A stretch of DNA of 36,130 nt from assembly GCA_018304295.1 (NCBI GenBank), contig JAGVWK010000015.1, positions 1 through 36,130 of the forward strand, given 5' to 3'. Below the pieces are notes generated by a model that did not search any database, was not told the origin of the DNA, and was given only the letters and a program-made list of their open reading frames with translations. Below, in pieces: positions 8,155-16,450 of this stretch (the stretch's first letter is position 1; each line of letters begins with the position of its first letter). This DNA comes from Microcaldota archaeon (GTDB lineage: Archaea; Micrarchaeota; Micrarchaeia; Anstonellales; Anstonellaceae). The position numbers and the translations under genes are program-made.

Positions 8155-8664
8155 ATGGAAGGCAGGAAGTTGGAAGGCAAAAAAACCCCTAGAAAAGACA
8201 GGATAGTGCGCATGCAGGTAATTGAAAGAAGAGGGGAGGGTGCGGACGAGGAGCTTGTGAAGCTGTGCAAATACATGAGGGTGATGTCGGATAGGGATAC
8301 CGATGCCACAGTTACGCAGGTATTGAAGACAATGATGATTGCAGGCCGCGACAAGGCGGTTGGAGGAAGCGAGCTTGCAAAAATATCAGGACTGAACAGG
8401 ATAACTGTGATACACCATTTGAAAAGGCTTGAAAGCGCGGGGCTTGTGAAAAGGGAGGAGACAAAATACATAATGCAGCCGAAAAATGCCGAGGAGATGC
8501 TGCTTGGCTTTCGCGAGGACATGGACAAGATGTTCTCTGAGATGGACGAGCTTGCGCGCGAAATAGACAGGGAATTTGAAATAATGGAAGGCAAGGGGCA
8601 GCACGAAAATGCGCAACGCGAAAATAAGGGCGGGATAGTGCAGGCAAAAAAGAAAAAGACTTGA
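8155..8664 (+). CDS. Winged-helix transcriptional regulator, first gene of the DnaK operon
   Basis: A 169-residue protein. Residues about 45-105 hold a winged helix-turn-helix of the MarR/ArsR kind: GGSELAKISGLNRITVIHHL is the HTH and LESAGLVKREETKYIMQP the wing. A long charged helix follows (MLLGFREDMDKMFSEMDELAREIDREFEIME), suitable for dimerisation, then a basic tail. It is 22 bp upstream of grpE on the same strand and its promoter carries inverted repeats over the TATA box, so it is probably an autoregulating heat-shock or stress regulator for this chaperone operon. It does not look like HrcA or CtsR. The HTH is clear; the regulatory target is inferred from position. Confidence 0.82.
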   Translation: MEGRKLEGKKTPRKDRIVRMQVIERRGEGADEELVKLCKYMRVMSDRDTDATVTQVLKTMMIAGRDKAVGGSELAKISGLNRITVIHHLKRLESAGLVKREETKYIMQPKNAEEMLLGFREDMDKMFSEMDELAREIDREFEIMEGKGQHENAQRENKGGIVQAKKKKT

Positions 8665-8686
8665 ATTTGCGTTTATGGGGGATGAT

Positions 8687-9325
8687 ATGGACGAAAAGAA
8701 GAAGGCGGATGCCAAAAGCGCGGAAAATGCCCCTGAAAAAGGGAAAACCCTTGGGGGGGAGTGCGGGGAGCAATCCGAGGCGCTTGCAGGCGAGGTCGCT
8801 GCGCTCAATGAGAGGATGCTTCGCATTGCCGCGGAATATGATAATTTCCGCAAAAGGACCGCCAAAGAGAAAGAGGAGCTTATGCTCAATGCAAAAGCCG
8901 CAATGCTTTTGAAAATAATCCCGATGTATGAGGAGCTTGAAATGGCTGCAAAAGCTGCCGAGAAATCAGTGAAAAATGCAAACGCTGCTGAAAGCGCGGG
9001 AGAAAATGCGATGGGGGAAAATGCGATAATTGCCGGGGTGAAAATGCTTTGCACAAAATTCTCAAAGATGCTCTCTGAGGAGGGTATTGTGAGGATGCAG
9101 GCGCTTGGCAAGAAATTTGACCCGTATCTGCACGATGTTGTTTCGCACGTGGAAAGCGAGAAACCCCTCGGGGAAATCGTGCAAATAGTGCAGGATGGGT
9201 ATAACCTGAACGGAAAAGTACTGAGGCATGCGGTTGTTATTGTTTCAAACGGGAAAAAAGAGGAAAAGAAAACTGAAAAAGAAAACGAAGAGGAATGCGA
9301 CGTGGATGCGTGCCCGTCGTGCTAG
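8687..9325 (+). CDS. grpE: Nucleotide exchange factor GrpE
   Basis: A 212-residue GrpE, which releases ADP from DnaK. It has the family's charged N-terminal region, the long dimerisation helix (ALNERMLRIAAEYDNFRKRTAKEKEEL) and the C-terminal beta domain (KFDPYLHDVVSHVESEKPLGEIVQIVQDGYNLNGKVLRHAVVIVS). The C-terminus is odd: after a Lys/Glu-rich stretch it ends ECDVDACPSC, three cysteines that could bind metal or be redox-active. I start at ATG 8687, preceded by a GGGGGAT ribosome-binding site; ATG 8675 is in frame but would lie within that signal's context. The next gene, dnaK, starts 30 bp after the stop. Confidence 0.95.
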   Translation: MDEKKKADAKSAENAPEKGKTLGGECGEQSEALAGEVAALNERMLRIAAEYDNFRKRTAKEKEELMLNAKAAMLLKIIPMYEELEMAAKAAEKSVKNANAAESAGENAMGENAIIAGVKMLCTKFSKMLSEEGIVRMQALGKKFDPYLHDVVSHVESEKPLGEIVQIVQDGYNLNGKVLRHAVVIVSNGKKEEKKTEKENEEECDVDACPSC

Positions 9326-9355
9326 AGATAGTATTAACAAAAAAAGGTGGTAGAA

Positions 9356-11251
9356 ATGGCAAAAATAATAGGAATTGACCTGGGAACATCAAACTCTGCG
9401 GCAGCGGTAATTGAGGGAGGCAGGCCGGTAATAATACCCTCCGCAGAGGGCGCGAGCCAGTATGGGAAGGCTTTCCCGTCTTTTGTTGCTTTTACAAAGG
9501 ATGGGCAGAAGCTTGTGGGCGAGCCTGCAAGAAGGCAGGCTGTTGCAAACTCAGAAGGCACTGTGTATGCTTTCAAGAGAAAGATGGGAACGGATTTCCG
9601 CTACAAGGTGTATGGGAAGGAATACCGCCCGCAGGAACTCTCAGCATTCCTTCTTGCGAAAATAAAGCAGGATGCGGAAAATTTCCTTGGGGAGAAGATA
9701 GAGAAGGCGGTTATCACTGTGCCTGCGTATTTTGATGACAACCAGCGCCAAGCAACAAAGGATGCAGGTTCCATTGCGGGATTGGAGGTTGTGCGCATAA
9801 TAAACGAGCCAACTGCAGCCTCGCTTGCATACGGGCTTGACAAGGGCGCAAAGGAGCAAAAGATAATGGTGTTTGACCTTGGGGGCGGCACGCTGGACGT
9901 TACGGTGATGGAATTCGGAGGGGGAGTGTTTGAGGTAAAGAGCACTTCTGGGGACACGCAGCTTGGCGGCACTGACATGGACAATGCGCTTGTGGACTAT
10001 CTGGTAGGCATATTCCTGCACGATACAGGCATAAACGTGCAAAACGACAGGCAGGCAATGCAAAGGGTGCGCGAGGCTGCCGAAAAGGCGAAAATAGAGC
10101 TTTCCACAACCCTTGAGAGCGAAATAAACCTGCCCTTTCTTTCCGCAGGCAAAGAGGGACCAATGCACTTTACGCACAAGCTCACGCGCGCAAAGCTTGA
10201 GGAGATAGTGGAGCCCATAGTGAGCAGGTGCAAAAAGTCTGTTGAGCAGGTGCTCAAGGACTCAAAGAGCACCTCAAATGACATTGGAAAAATAATACTT
10301 GTGGGAGGGCCTACGCGCATGCCGATTGTGCAGCGCTTTGTGGAAGGGATTGTTGGCAAGAAAGTGGAACGCGGGGTTGACCCGATGGAATGCGTTGCAA
10401 TGGGCGCTGCAATACAGGCAGGCGTTCTCGCAGGGGAGGTAAAGGACATACTCTTGCTGGACGTTACGCCCCTTTCCCTTGGGATAGAAACAATGGGAGG
10501 GGTATTTACAAAGCTCATTGAGCGCAACACAACAATACCGACCAAGAAATCGCAGGTATTTTCAACTGCCGCGGACTTCCAGACATCTGTGGACATACAT
10601 GTGTTGCAGGGGGAGCGCGCAATGTCAAAAGATAACATCGGGCTTGGAAAGTTCAATCTTGTGGGAATACCCCCTGCGCCGCGCGGGGTGCCTCAAATTG
10701 AGGTAACATTTGACATAGACGCAAACGGCATTTTGCACGTTACTGGAAAAGACACGGGGACTGGGAAGGAGCAAAAATTGCAAATCGTTGCGCCGCACAA
10801 AATGGACAAGTCTGAAATAGAGAAAAAAATGAAAGAGGCTGAGCAGTTTGCTGAAACTGACAAAAAGCTGCGCGAGGAGGCAGAAAGCAAAAACGAGGCT
10901 GAAACGCTTGTTTATACTGGCGAGAAGCTTATGAGTGAGCATGGGGAAAAGCTTTCAGGCGAGCTAAAAGAGAAAGTGCAAAACGCGCTTAAGGAGGCAA
11001 AGGATGCGCTTGCGGGAAAGGATGCTGTGAAAATAAAAAGCGCTAGCGAGAGCTTGAAGAAAATATTGCAGGAAGCGGGCGCGTCCATGTACCAGCAAAG
11101 CGGGCAGGGAGCAGGAAGCGGTGGGGCGGGCGCACAAGGCGGAGCCGGCGGAGAGCAGGGAGCAGGCTCTCAAGGAGGAGCGGATGATGGTCCCAGCGGA
11201 TACGGAGCGCCCAAAGATGATGCAAAGGATGCGGACTTCAAGAAGGCATAA
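9356..11251 (+). CDS. dnaK: Chaperone DnaK (Hsp70)
   Basis: A 631-residue bacterial-type Hsp70. The ATPase domain shows the phosphate-1 motif [28 protein letters not shown], phosphate-2 [11 protein letters not shown] and the adenosine motif [10 protein letters not shown]. The substrate-binding domain follows the linker [15 protein letters not shown], then a helical lid and a Gly/Ala/Gln-rich tail ending in a charged segment. It folds and protects proteins with DnaJ and GrpE. The ATG at 9356 has AGGTGG five bases upstream; the in-frame GTG at 9347 sits inside that Shine-Dalgarno and is not the start. Presence of DnaK in an archaeon reflects acquisition from bacteria (established for the family). 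Confidence 0.98.
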   Translation: MAKIIGIDLGTSNSAAAVIEGGRPVIIPSAEGASQYGKAFPSFVAFTKDGQKLVGEPARRQAVANSEGTVYAFKRKMGTDFRYKVYGKEYRPQELSAFLLAKIKQDAENFLGEKIEKAVITVPAYFDDNQRQATKDAGSIAGLEVVRIINEPTAASLAYGLDKGAKEQKIMVFDLGGGTLDVTVMEFGGGVFEVKSTSGDTQLGGTDMDNALVDYLVGIFLHDTGINVQNDRQAMQRVREAAEKAKIELSTTLESEINLPFLSAGKEGPMHFTHKLTRAKLEEIVEPIVSRCKKSVEQVLKDSKSTSNDIGKIILVGGPTRMPIVQRFVEGIVGKKVERGVDPMECVAMGAAIQAGVLAGEVKDILLLDVTPLSLGIETMGGVFTKLIERNTTIPTKKSQVFSTAADFQTSVDIHVLQGERAMSKDNIGLGKFNLVGIPPAPRGVPQIEVTFDIDANGILHVTGKDTGTGKEQKLQIVAPHKMDKSEIEKKMKEAEQFAETDKKLREEAESKNEAETLVYTGEKLMSEHGEKLSGELKEKVQNALKEAKDALAGKDAVKIKSASESLKKILQEAGASMYQQSGQGAGSGGAGAQGGAGGEQGAGSQGGADDGPSGYGAPKDDAKDADFKKA

Positions 11252-11263
11252 GGGCGTTCATAG

Positions 11264-12376
11264 ATGGCAACCAAACGCGACTACTACGAGATACTTGGAG
11301 TTCCACGAAGCGCAAGCAAGGACGAGATAAAGGGCTCTTACCGCAAGCTTGCAATGCAGTTCCACCCTGACAGGAACAAGGATGCGGGCGCGGAGGAGAA
11401 ATTCAAGGAGATTTCAGAGGCGTATGCGGTGCTCTCAGACGAGCAAAAGAAGCGCACGTATGACCAATATGGGCATTCGGGCTTTGACCAACGATACACG
11501 CAGGAGGATATTTTCAGGAATGCGAATTTTGATGATATTTTCCGCGAGTTTGGGTTTGGCGGCGGCCCTTTTGAGGACATGTTTTCTGGCATGTTTGGAA
11601 TGGGCGGCGGCAGGCGAAGGGGAGAGGTCGGGCACGATTTGCGCTATGACATGGAGATTTCATTGGAAGAGGCTGCAAAGGGCGTTTCAAAGGAAGTGGA
11701 ATATGCGCACACTGTTGCATGCAACCATTGCAAGGGAAGCGGCGGGGAACAAGGCAGCGGCATAAAAACTTGCGCAAAATGCGGCGGGCGCGGGCAGGTG
11801 CAGCAAATAAGGAACATGGGGCCTTTTGGAAGGATGGTAACTGCAAGCACATGCCCATCATGCAGGGGAGTGGGACGGAGCTTTGAAAAAGAGTGCAAAG
11901 AGTGCTATGGGAAAGGCGCTGTGCGCAAAAACGAAAAGCTGGAAATAAGGGTGCCTGCCGGGGTTGAAAGCGGCAGCCGCATAAAATACAAAGGAATGGG
12001 CGAATTTGGAAAGGATGGGAGTGGGGATTTATACATAATTATCGGAGTGCGCGAGCATCCGGACTTTGTGCGCGAAGGGGAGGATTTGCACATGGATGTG
12101 GCAGTTGGCATTGTGCAGGCGGCTCTTGGCGCTGAAATAGAGGTTCCAACACTTTTTGGAAAAGTGAAAATGAAAATACCGGCAGGCACGCAACCACACG
12201 AAAAATTCAGGCTGCGCGGGGAGGGAATGCCGCACGTGCGCGGCAAAGGCAGGGGGGACTTATACGTGCGCGTGAGAGTGCAGGTTCCCTCTAAACTTAG
12301 CGAAAAGCAGAAGAGCCTGCTTAAGGAATTTGAAAAGGAAAGCAAGAAGGGAGTTATTGACAGGATGTTTGGCTAG
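11264..12376 (+). CDS. dnaJ: Co-chaperone DnaJ (Hsp40)
   Basis: A full-length 370-residue type I DnaJ that stimulates DnaK ATPase and delivers substrates. The J domain occupies residues 5-70 with HPD at about 34-36. A Gly/Phe-rich segment ([21 protein letters not shown]) follows, then the zinc domain with four CxxCxGxG repeats ([32 protein letters not shown]), then the C-terminal substrate-binding beta domains. It starts 12 bp after the dnaK stop and is the last gene of the operon; its stop codon overlaps the stop of the convergent gene. Confidence 0.98.
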   Translation: MATKRDYYEILGVPRSASKDEIKGSYRKLAMQFHPDRNKDAGAEEKFKEISEAYAVLSDEQKKRTYDQYGHSGFDQRYTQEDIFRNANFDDIFREFGFGGGPFEDMFSGMFGMGGGRRRGEVGHDLRYDMEISLEEAAKGVSKEVEYAHTVACNHCKGSGGEQGSGIKTCAKCGGRGQVQQIRNMGPFGRMVTASTCPSCRGVGRSFEKECKECYGKGAVRKNEKLEIRVPAGVESGSRIKYKGMGEFGKDGSGDLYIIIGVREHPDFVREGEDLHMDVAVGIVQAALGAEIEVPTLFGKVKMKIPAGTQPHEKFRLRGEGMPHVRGKGRGDLYVRVRVQVPSKLSEKQKSLLKEFEKESKKGVIDRMFG

Positions 12377-12912
12377 GAAGAAGTATTGGTTGCAGGGTTT
12401 TTTGGCTCCGTTGCAGGTTTGCTTGCTTCGCTTGCAAGCAGATTTGCTTCATTTGCGATTTCATCTGCTATCCGTTCTGCTTTTGCAACTTTTTTTAAAT
12501 TCACGGCGTAGATTACGTTCCGCGTTGTTACAAACGCAAAAGCCGCGCCGCACAACATACTTGCCACTATCAGAGCGCTTGTAATTGCTTCGCCAGCATA
12601 GTTAAGCGGCAACTTTGAGGTCATGGTTGCAAAAAGATGCTTAATGCCGCCAAAGGTGAAGGCTGCACTGAAAGAAGAGGCGGTTATGATTGATAGCTGG
12701 TTTTCGGGCAGAAGATTGGCTTCTGCTGCGTGGAATGCAGAAGACAAAACCGCTTGCGGCCCGGGTTCATCTGACGTAACTATCTGCGTGAGCATGCGCT
12801 GGGAGAAGCGCCGTTGGAAAGGACTCAGTTTAGGCATCTCAGTTACACTCACAGCGGAATCACGCAAATTCTTGCATGTTACAGTAGGAGTGAGTTGAGG
12901 AATTGAAGCCAT
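12373..12912 (-). CDS. Hypothetical membrane protein, two predicted TM segments
   Basis: A 179-residue protein I do not recognise. The N-terminal 65 residues are polar; two hydrophobic stretches follow (about 75-95, with [15 protein letters not shown], and about 110-135, with [19 protein letters not shown]), then a helical Ala/Glu-rich tail ([22 protein letters not shown]). A minus-strand TATA box (TTTTTAAATATTT, 12931-12943) lies about 25 bp before the ATG, the spacing of a leaderless archaeal transcript, which supports a real gene. It converges on dnaJ with a 4-bp overlap of stop codons. Confidence 0.65.
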   Translation of the reverse strand: MASIPQLTPTVTCKNLRDSAVSVTEMPKLSPFQRRFSQRMLTQIVTSDEPGPQAVLSSAFHAAEANLLPENQLSIITASSFSAAFTFGGIKHLFATMTSKLPLNYAGEAITSALIVASMLCGAAFAFVTTRNVIYAVNLKKVAKAERIADEIANEANLLASEASKPATEPKNPATNTSS

Positions 12913-12948
12913 AGGAATACATATGTGTTGAAATATTTAAAAACATGC

Positions 12949-13407
12949 CTATAGGTGCGAAAGTATTTCCTGTGCATGCCCTTCTGGCTTTACCTTTTCA
13001 AAGATTTTTTTCACTTTCCCATCCTTTCCTATAAGGAAAGTGGTGCGCAAAATGCCTTCGTATTCCTTTCCGTACATGTTCTTTGTGCCCCAAACGCCCC
13101 ACTGCCTGCACACTTTTGCGCCCCTGTCGCTAAGAAGCGGAAAGTTTAGGGAGTATTTTGAGGCGAATTTCCGATGCGCATCCATATCGTCCGCGCTTAT
13201 GCCAAGCACCACAACGCCCGCCTTTTTGTACTCTTGCAGGGAATCGCGAAAGCCGCATGCCTCTATTGTGCATCCGGGCGTATCGTCCTTTGGGTAGAAA
13301 TACACCACTACGGGCTGCCCCTTGAAGGAGGAAAGACTTACCATCCTGTCATCCTGATCCGCAAGCTCAAAGTCTGGTGCATTTTCGCCTTCTTTTAGCA
13401 TTGGCAT
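12949..13407 (-). CDS. bcp: Thiol peroxidase, PrxQ/BCP family
   Basis: A 152-residue peroxiredoxin that reduces hydrogen peroxide and organic hydroperoxides with thioredoxin-type electron donors. The active site is DDTPGCTIEACGFRD, where PGCT carries the peroxidatic Cys and the Cys five residues later is the resolving one, the PrxQ pattern. The start is MPMLKEGENAPDFEL at 13407, preceded on the minus strand by GGTTGGTG; the frame is open further upstream to 13545, but that part is a hairpin element, not protein. The predicted TATA box (about 13542-13552) lies upstream of the element, so the mRNA would carry a leader of about 110 nt made of those hairpins. Confidence 0.93.
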   Translation of the reverse strand: MPMLKEGENAPDFELADQDDRMVSLSSFKGQPVVVYFYPKDDTPGCTIEACGFRDSLQEYKKAGVVVLGISADDMDAHRKFASKYSLNFPLLSDRGAKVCRQWGVWGTKNMYGKEYEGILRTTFLIGKDGKVKKIFEKVKPEGHAQEILSHL

Positions 13408-13410
13408 CAC

Positions 13411-13518
13411 CAACCACCCACGCCCAAAGCCCACGCTTTCAAGCGTGGGTAAAGGCGTGGCAGTTATCGCCAACCCCGTCTGCTTCACAAGCCCCACGCC
13501 TTTAGGCGTGGGTGGTTG
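13411..13518. mobile_element. Hairpin element resembling an IS200/IS605-type end or miniature derivative
   Basis: About 108 bp bounded by a perfect 14-bp inverted repeat (CAACCACCCACGCC at 13411-13424; its complement at 13505-13518). Inside are a stem CCCACGCTT/AAGCGTGGG (13430-13449), a wider stem CCACGCC/GGCGTGG (13418-13424 with 13454-13460) and a stem CCCACGCC-TTTA-GGCGTGGG (13493-13512). GC-rich hairpins of this sort occur at IS200/IS605 and tnpB ends. No transposase is present. It could instead be a cis-regulatory leader for the peroxiredoxin. Confidence 0.6.
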
Positions 13519-13564
13519 ACCAAAAAAGAAAGGGAGGGAAAGCATAAATAACGTAGTTATAACG

Positions 13565-14251
13565 CTACTGTATTGAGGAAATAATTTTCAGCAAATCCGA
13601 AAAGCGCTCTATTTCAAAGTCAGGCTTTACTGAGTCGTCCATTCCTATTATGCTTCCATATTTTGCAAAGCATGTGCGCATCCCTGCCAGTTTGGCGCCC
13701 CTTATGTCCCGCGAGAGGTTGTCGCCGGTGAAAAGGATTTGGGATGGCTCAAGGGCAAGGGAGGAGAGGAGCTTCAAAAAAGGGGCGGCTGCGGGCTTTG
13801 AGGAATTTGTATCGTGGTAAGTTACCACAATGTCAAAATAGCCTGCCAAATTCGCAAGTATGAGCCTCTGCCATGCCTTATTGCGCGGCGCGTCTGTTAC
13901 AACCGCAAGGCGGTATTTGGAGCGAAGCTCGTGCAGGGTTTGGGGAACGTCAGGGTAGGGATGCAATACCGCGAACTTTGTTTTCAGGTATGCGAGTATG
14001 CCTGCCTGCTGGATGCGTTCTGCGTCGTTAAGCGGCAGATGGAAGGGATAGACAACGTCAAAGAAAGTCTTCTGGTATTCTATGCCCTTTTTTGAGTATA
14101 TCTGGAAAATGCGCCCTTGTGCCTCCTCTTTTGAAATGGGCAGGCCCTGCTCCACCATTGCGGCTGCCGCCGCCTGCGCGCTTTTGCGCTTGAAAAGCAT
14201 GAAATTTATCAGCGTGTTGTCAAGGTCAAATGCAAGGGCTGCAAGCTTCAT
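13565..14251 (-). CDS. HAD-superfamily hydrolase
   Basis: A 228-residue haloacid-dehalogenase-type phosphatase. Motif I is FDLDNTLINF with the nucleophilic and acid/base Asp; motif II is VVTDAPRN; the conserved Lys of motif III is in NSSKPAAAPF; motif IV is FTGDNLSRDIRGAKLAGM. The helical cap lies between about residues 20 and 85. Members dephosphorylate small metabolites such as phosphoglycolate or nucleotides; the substrate is not readable here. I chose ATG 14251; the frame is open upstream to 14299, but a minus-strand TATA box at 14273-14283 lies about 27 bp before 14251, matching a leaderless start. Confidence 0.9.
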   Translation of the reverse strand: MKLAALAFDLDNTLINFMLFKRKSAQAAAAAMVEQGLPISKEEAQGRIFQIYSKKGIEYQKTFFDVVYPFHLPLNDAERIQQAGILAYLKTKFAVLHPYPDVPQTLHELRSKYRLAVVTDAPRNKAWQRLILANLAGYFDIVVTYHDTNSSKPAAAPFLKLLSSLALEPSQILFTGDNLSRDIRGAKLAGMRTCFAKYGSIIGMDDSVKPDFEIERFSDLLKIISSIQ

Positions 14252-14311
14252 GGGAAGCACACGCAGACAACATTTTAATAAATAGGGGAGCAATATCAAA
14301 ACGGGGTTTTT
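14252..14311. promoter_or_regulatory. Divergent promoter, HAD hydrolase and thioredoxin-like gene
   Basis: The AT-rich block TTTTAATAAATA at 14272-14283 can serve as TATA box in both directions: about 27 bp to the HAD start leftward and about 33 bp to the ATG at 14312 rightward. No further repeats are seen. Confidence 0.5.
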
Positions 14312-14866
14312 ATGGTGATGACGCTCTCAAACCAGAAGCTGAAAACAGGGCAGAAGTGCCCGGACTTTGAGCTTATGGACGCAAGCGGGAAAATGGTGAA
14401 ACTCTCGTCCCTTAAGGCAAAGGCAATAATGGTAACTTTCATGTGCAACCACTGCCCTTTTGTGCAGGCAAAAATGGATGAGATGATTAGATTGCACAAA
14501 GAGCACGGGAAAAATGGCGTTGTGTGCGTTGGGATAAGCTCAAATGAGACTGAGAACTACCCTATGGACGATTTTGCGCACATGAAAAAGGAGCTGGAGG
14601 AAAAGAAATTCGCGCGATACTATTTGTGGGATGAAACCCAAGAGGTTGCGCGCGCATACGGGGCTGCATGCACGCCTGACCCATTTTTAATGGATGGAAA
14701 GTTAAGATTGGTGTATCACGGGCGGCTAAATGACAGCATGGGGCCGCTCATGAAGGCAAAGAATTTTGAGATGGAGGATGCGATAAAGGCGGTATTGGCG
14801 GGAGAAACTCCTGCGCGGGATTTTGTGCCCTCTGTTGGATGCTCAATAAAATGGAAAAAGGAATAA
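14312..14866 (+). CDS. Thioredoxin-like/peroxiredoxin-like protein
   Basis: A 184-residue thioredoxin-fold protein close to the AhpC/TSA-related PRX_like1 group. It has the beta-alpha-beta core (KTGQKCPDFELMDASGKMVKLSSL), an active site MCNHCPFV with a CxxC pair, the cis-Pro region ACTPDPFLMD and a C-terminal signature PSVGCSIKWK. The group is common in bacteria and archaea and its reaction is not firmly established; thiol-disulfide exchange or peroxide reduction is likely. Nearby PrxQ suggests a local redox-defence group. An alternative ATG at 14318 is in frame. The lysS start follows 9 bp after the stop. Confidence 0.87.
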   Translation: MVMTLSNQKLKTGQKCPDFELMDASGKMVKLSSLKAKAIMVTFMCNHCPFVQAKMDEMIRLHKEHGKNGVVCVGISSNETENYPMDDFAHMKKELEEKKFARYYLWDETQEVARAYGAACTPDPFLMDGKLRLVYHGRLNDSMGPLMKAKNFEMEDAIKAVLAGETPARDFVPSVGCSIKWKKE

Positions 14867-14875
14867 GGCGGAAAA

Positions 14876-16450
14876 ATGGAAAACGAAAAAACCGAAATGG
14901 AAAACCCTGTGCAGGAAAATGCGGCTGATGCTGCTCTTGACAAGGCAAGTATGCACTGGTCAATGCAGCTTGCGCACGAGGTAATGCAAAGGGGCAAGGA
15001 GCCATACGTGATAAGCGCGGGAATGACAACAAGCGGCCCCTGCCATCTTGGCACGCTTTGTGAATTCTTGTATCCGCAGGGCATAAAAAAGGCGCTTGGG
15101 ATGCAGGGCAAAAAGGCAACATACTATTTTGTTGCGGACATATTTGACGCGTTTGACGGCGTTCCTGTTGTTTTTGAGAAATACAAGGCGGAGCTTGAGC
15201 CCCATCTTGGAAAGCCCCTTACAAGCGTGCCTGACCCGACTGGAAAAACCGCGAGCTTCGGGGAGCATTTCATGGAAGAAGCGCAGGGAATAATGAGGCA
15301 TTTTGGGGTGGAGGCACAGGTGCTAAAGGCAAACGAGCTTTATGAAAAGGGCGCTTTTGACAAGCATGCAAAGCTCTTTTTGCAACAGGAGGAAAAAGTA
15401 AAAGAAGTTGTTGCAAGGACAAGCCTGAGAAAGGAGTTGCCTGAAGACTGGTCGCCTTTAATGCCCGTGTGCGAAAAATGCGGCAGGATTGCAACCACAA
15501 GGGTAACATGGCATGATGATGTGAGTTACAAATATGCGTGCGAGCGGGATGTAAAATACACAAAAGGGTGCGGCTTTAGCGGTGCAAACAGGCTCACTGA
15601 CCACAAATACAAGCTCAACTGGAGGCTGCACTGGCCTTCATGGATGGATTATTTTGGCACAAGCATTGAAGGGGCGGGAGTGGACCACCACACGCGTGGG
15701 GGAAGCTGGGACACCCTTGTTGCGGTATTCCGCGAGATATTCAAAAAAGAGCCGCCTGTGGGATACAAATTCGGATTTATACTTTTTGAGGGGAAAAAAT
15801 ACTCCAAAAGCAAGGGCACGGGGATGGGCGTGTCGCAGCTTATGAAACTGCTTCCCCCAGAGGCGATAAAATACATGCTCCTGAAGCCGGATTTGCAGGA
15901 AAACATTGACATAAACCCGACAAGCACAAACATGCTGAGGCTTCTTGAGGATTATCAGGGAGCTGTTGTGCTTATCGGGCAGGACGAGGAAAAAATGAGC
16001 AGGGCTGAGCGCAAAAGGCTCCAAGCGGCAAGGCTCTCAAAAATAAACGAGTGGAAAACGCCCTTCCTTGATGCTGTGCTTTATAGGCAGCTTTATGGAA
16101 GCTGGGAAGAGGTTGCAAAGCAAAGCAAGGATGAGGCCGGCGTGAAATACCTTGCGCCCTACATAGAGGAATGGGAAAAACAGGGATTCATACCAGAGGA
16201 GTATTCTTACATATATGCGCCGCAAAAGGCGCAGGGGAAAGTGCGCGAATATTTTGAAGGCATGCGCGAGGGCATGGGGCCCCTTGACATACACAATTCA
16301 ATTTTTGAGTTTGCAAAGGCGAACTCCGTTGCCCCCGCGGAATTTTTCAGGTCAATTTACCAGCTTTTGCTTGGAAAGGACAAGGGGCCAAAGCTTGGCA
16401 AATTCCTGCACGCGCTCGGGGTTATGCGCGTTAAAAAGGACGTGCTTTGA
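14876..16450 (+). CDS. lysS: Lysyl-tRNA synthetase, class I
   Basis: A 524-residue class I LysRS, the archaeal type unrelated to the bacterial and eukaryotic class II enzyme. It attaches lysine to tRNA-Lys. The HIGH-type motif is GPCHLGT at residues 54-60; the KMSKS-type motif is KYSKSKG at 308-314. A Cys cluster (CEKCG at 199-203, CERDVKYTKGCGF at 222-234) suggests the structural zinc site of this family. The alpha-helical anticodon-binding part makes up the C-terminus. About 26 residues precede the conserved MHWSMQLAHEV, a somewhat long polar N-terminus. The cognate tRNA-Lys gene, with two introns, lies at 31904-32099. Confidence 0.96.
   Translation: MENEKTEMENPVQENAADAALDKASMHWSMQLAHEVMQRGKEPYVISAGMTTSGPCHLGTLCEFLYPQGIKKALGMQGKKATYYFVADIFDAFDGVPVVFEKYKAELEPHLGKPLTSVPDPTGKTASFGEHFMEEAQGIMRHFGVEAQVLKANELYEKGAFDKHAKLFLQQEEKVKEVVARTSLRKELPEDWSPLMPVCEKCGRIATTRVTWHDDVSYKYACERDVKYTKGCGFSGANRLTDHKYKLNWRLHWPSWMDYFGTSIEGAGVDHHTRGGSWDTLVAVFREIFKKEPPVGYKFGFILFEGKKYSKSKGTGMGVSQLMKLLPPEAIKYMLLKPDLQENIDINPTSTNMLRLLEDYQGAVVLIGQDEEKMSRAERKRLQAARLSKINEWKTPFLDAVLYRQLYGSWEEVAKQSKDEAGVKYLAPYIEEWEKQGFIPEEYSYIYAPQKAQGKVREYFEGMREGMGPLDIHNSIFEFAKANSVAPAEFFRSIYQLLLGKDKGPKLGKFLHALGVMRVKKDVL

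Noticed and set aside
13408-13545. An N-terminal extension of the peroxiredoxin (46 residues)
   Set aside because: It translates the hairpin element, is not conserved with PrxQ, and the internal ATG has a better context.
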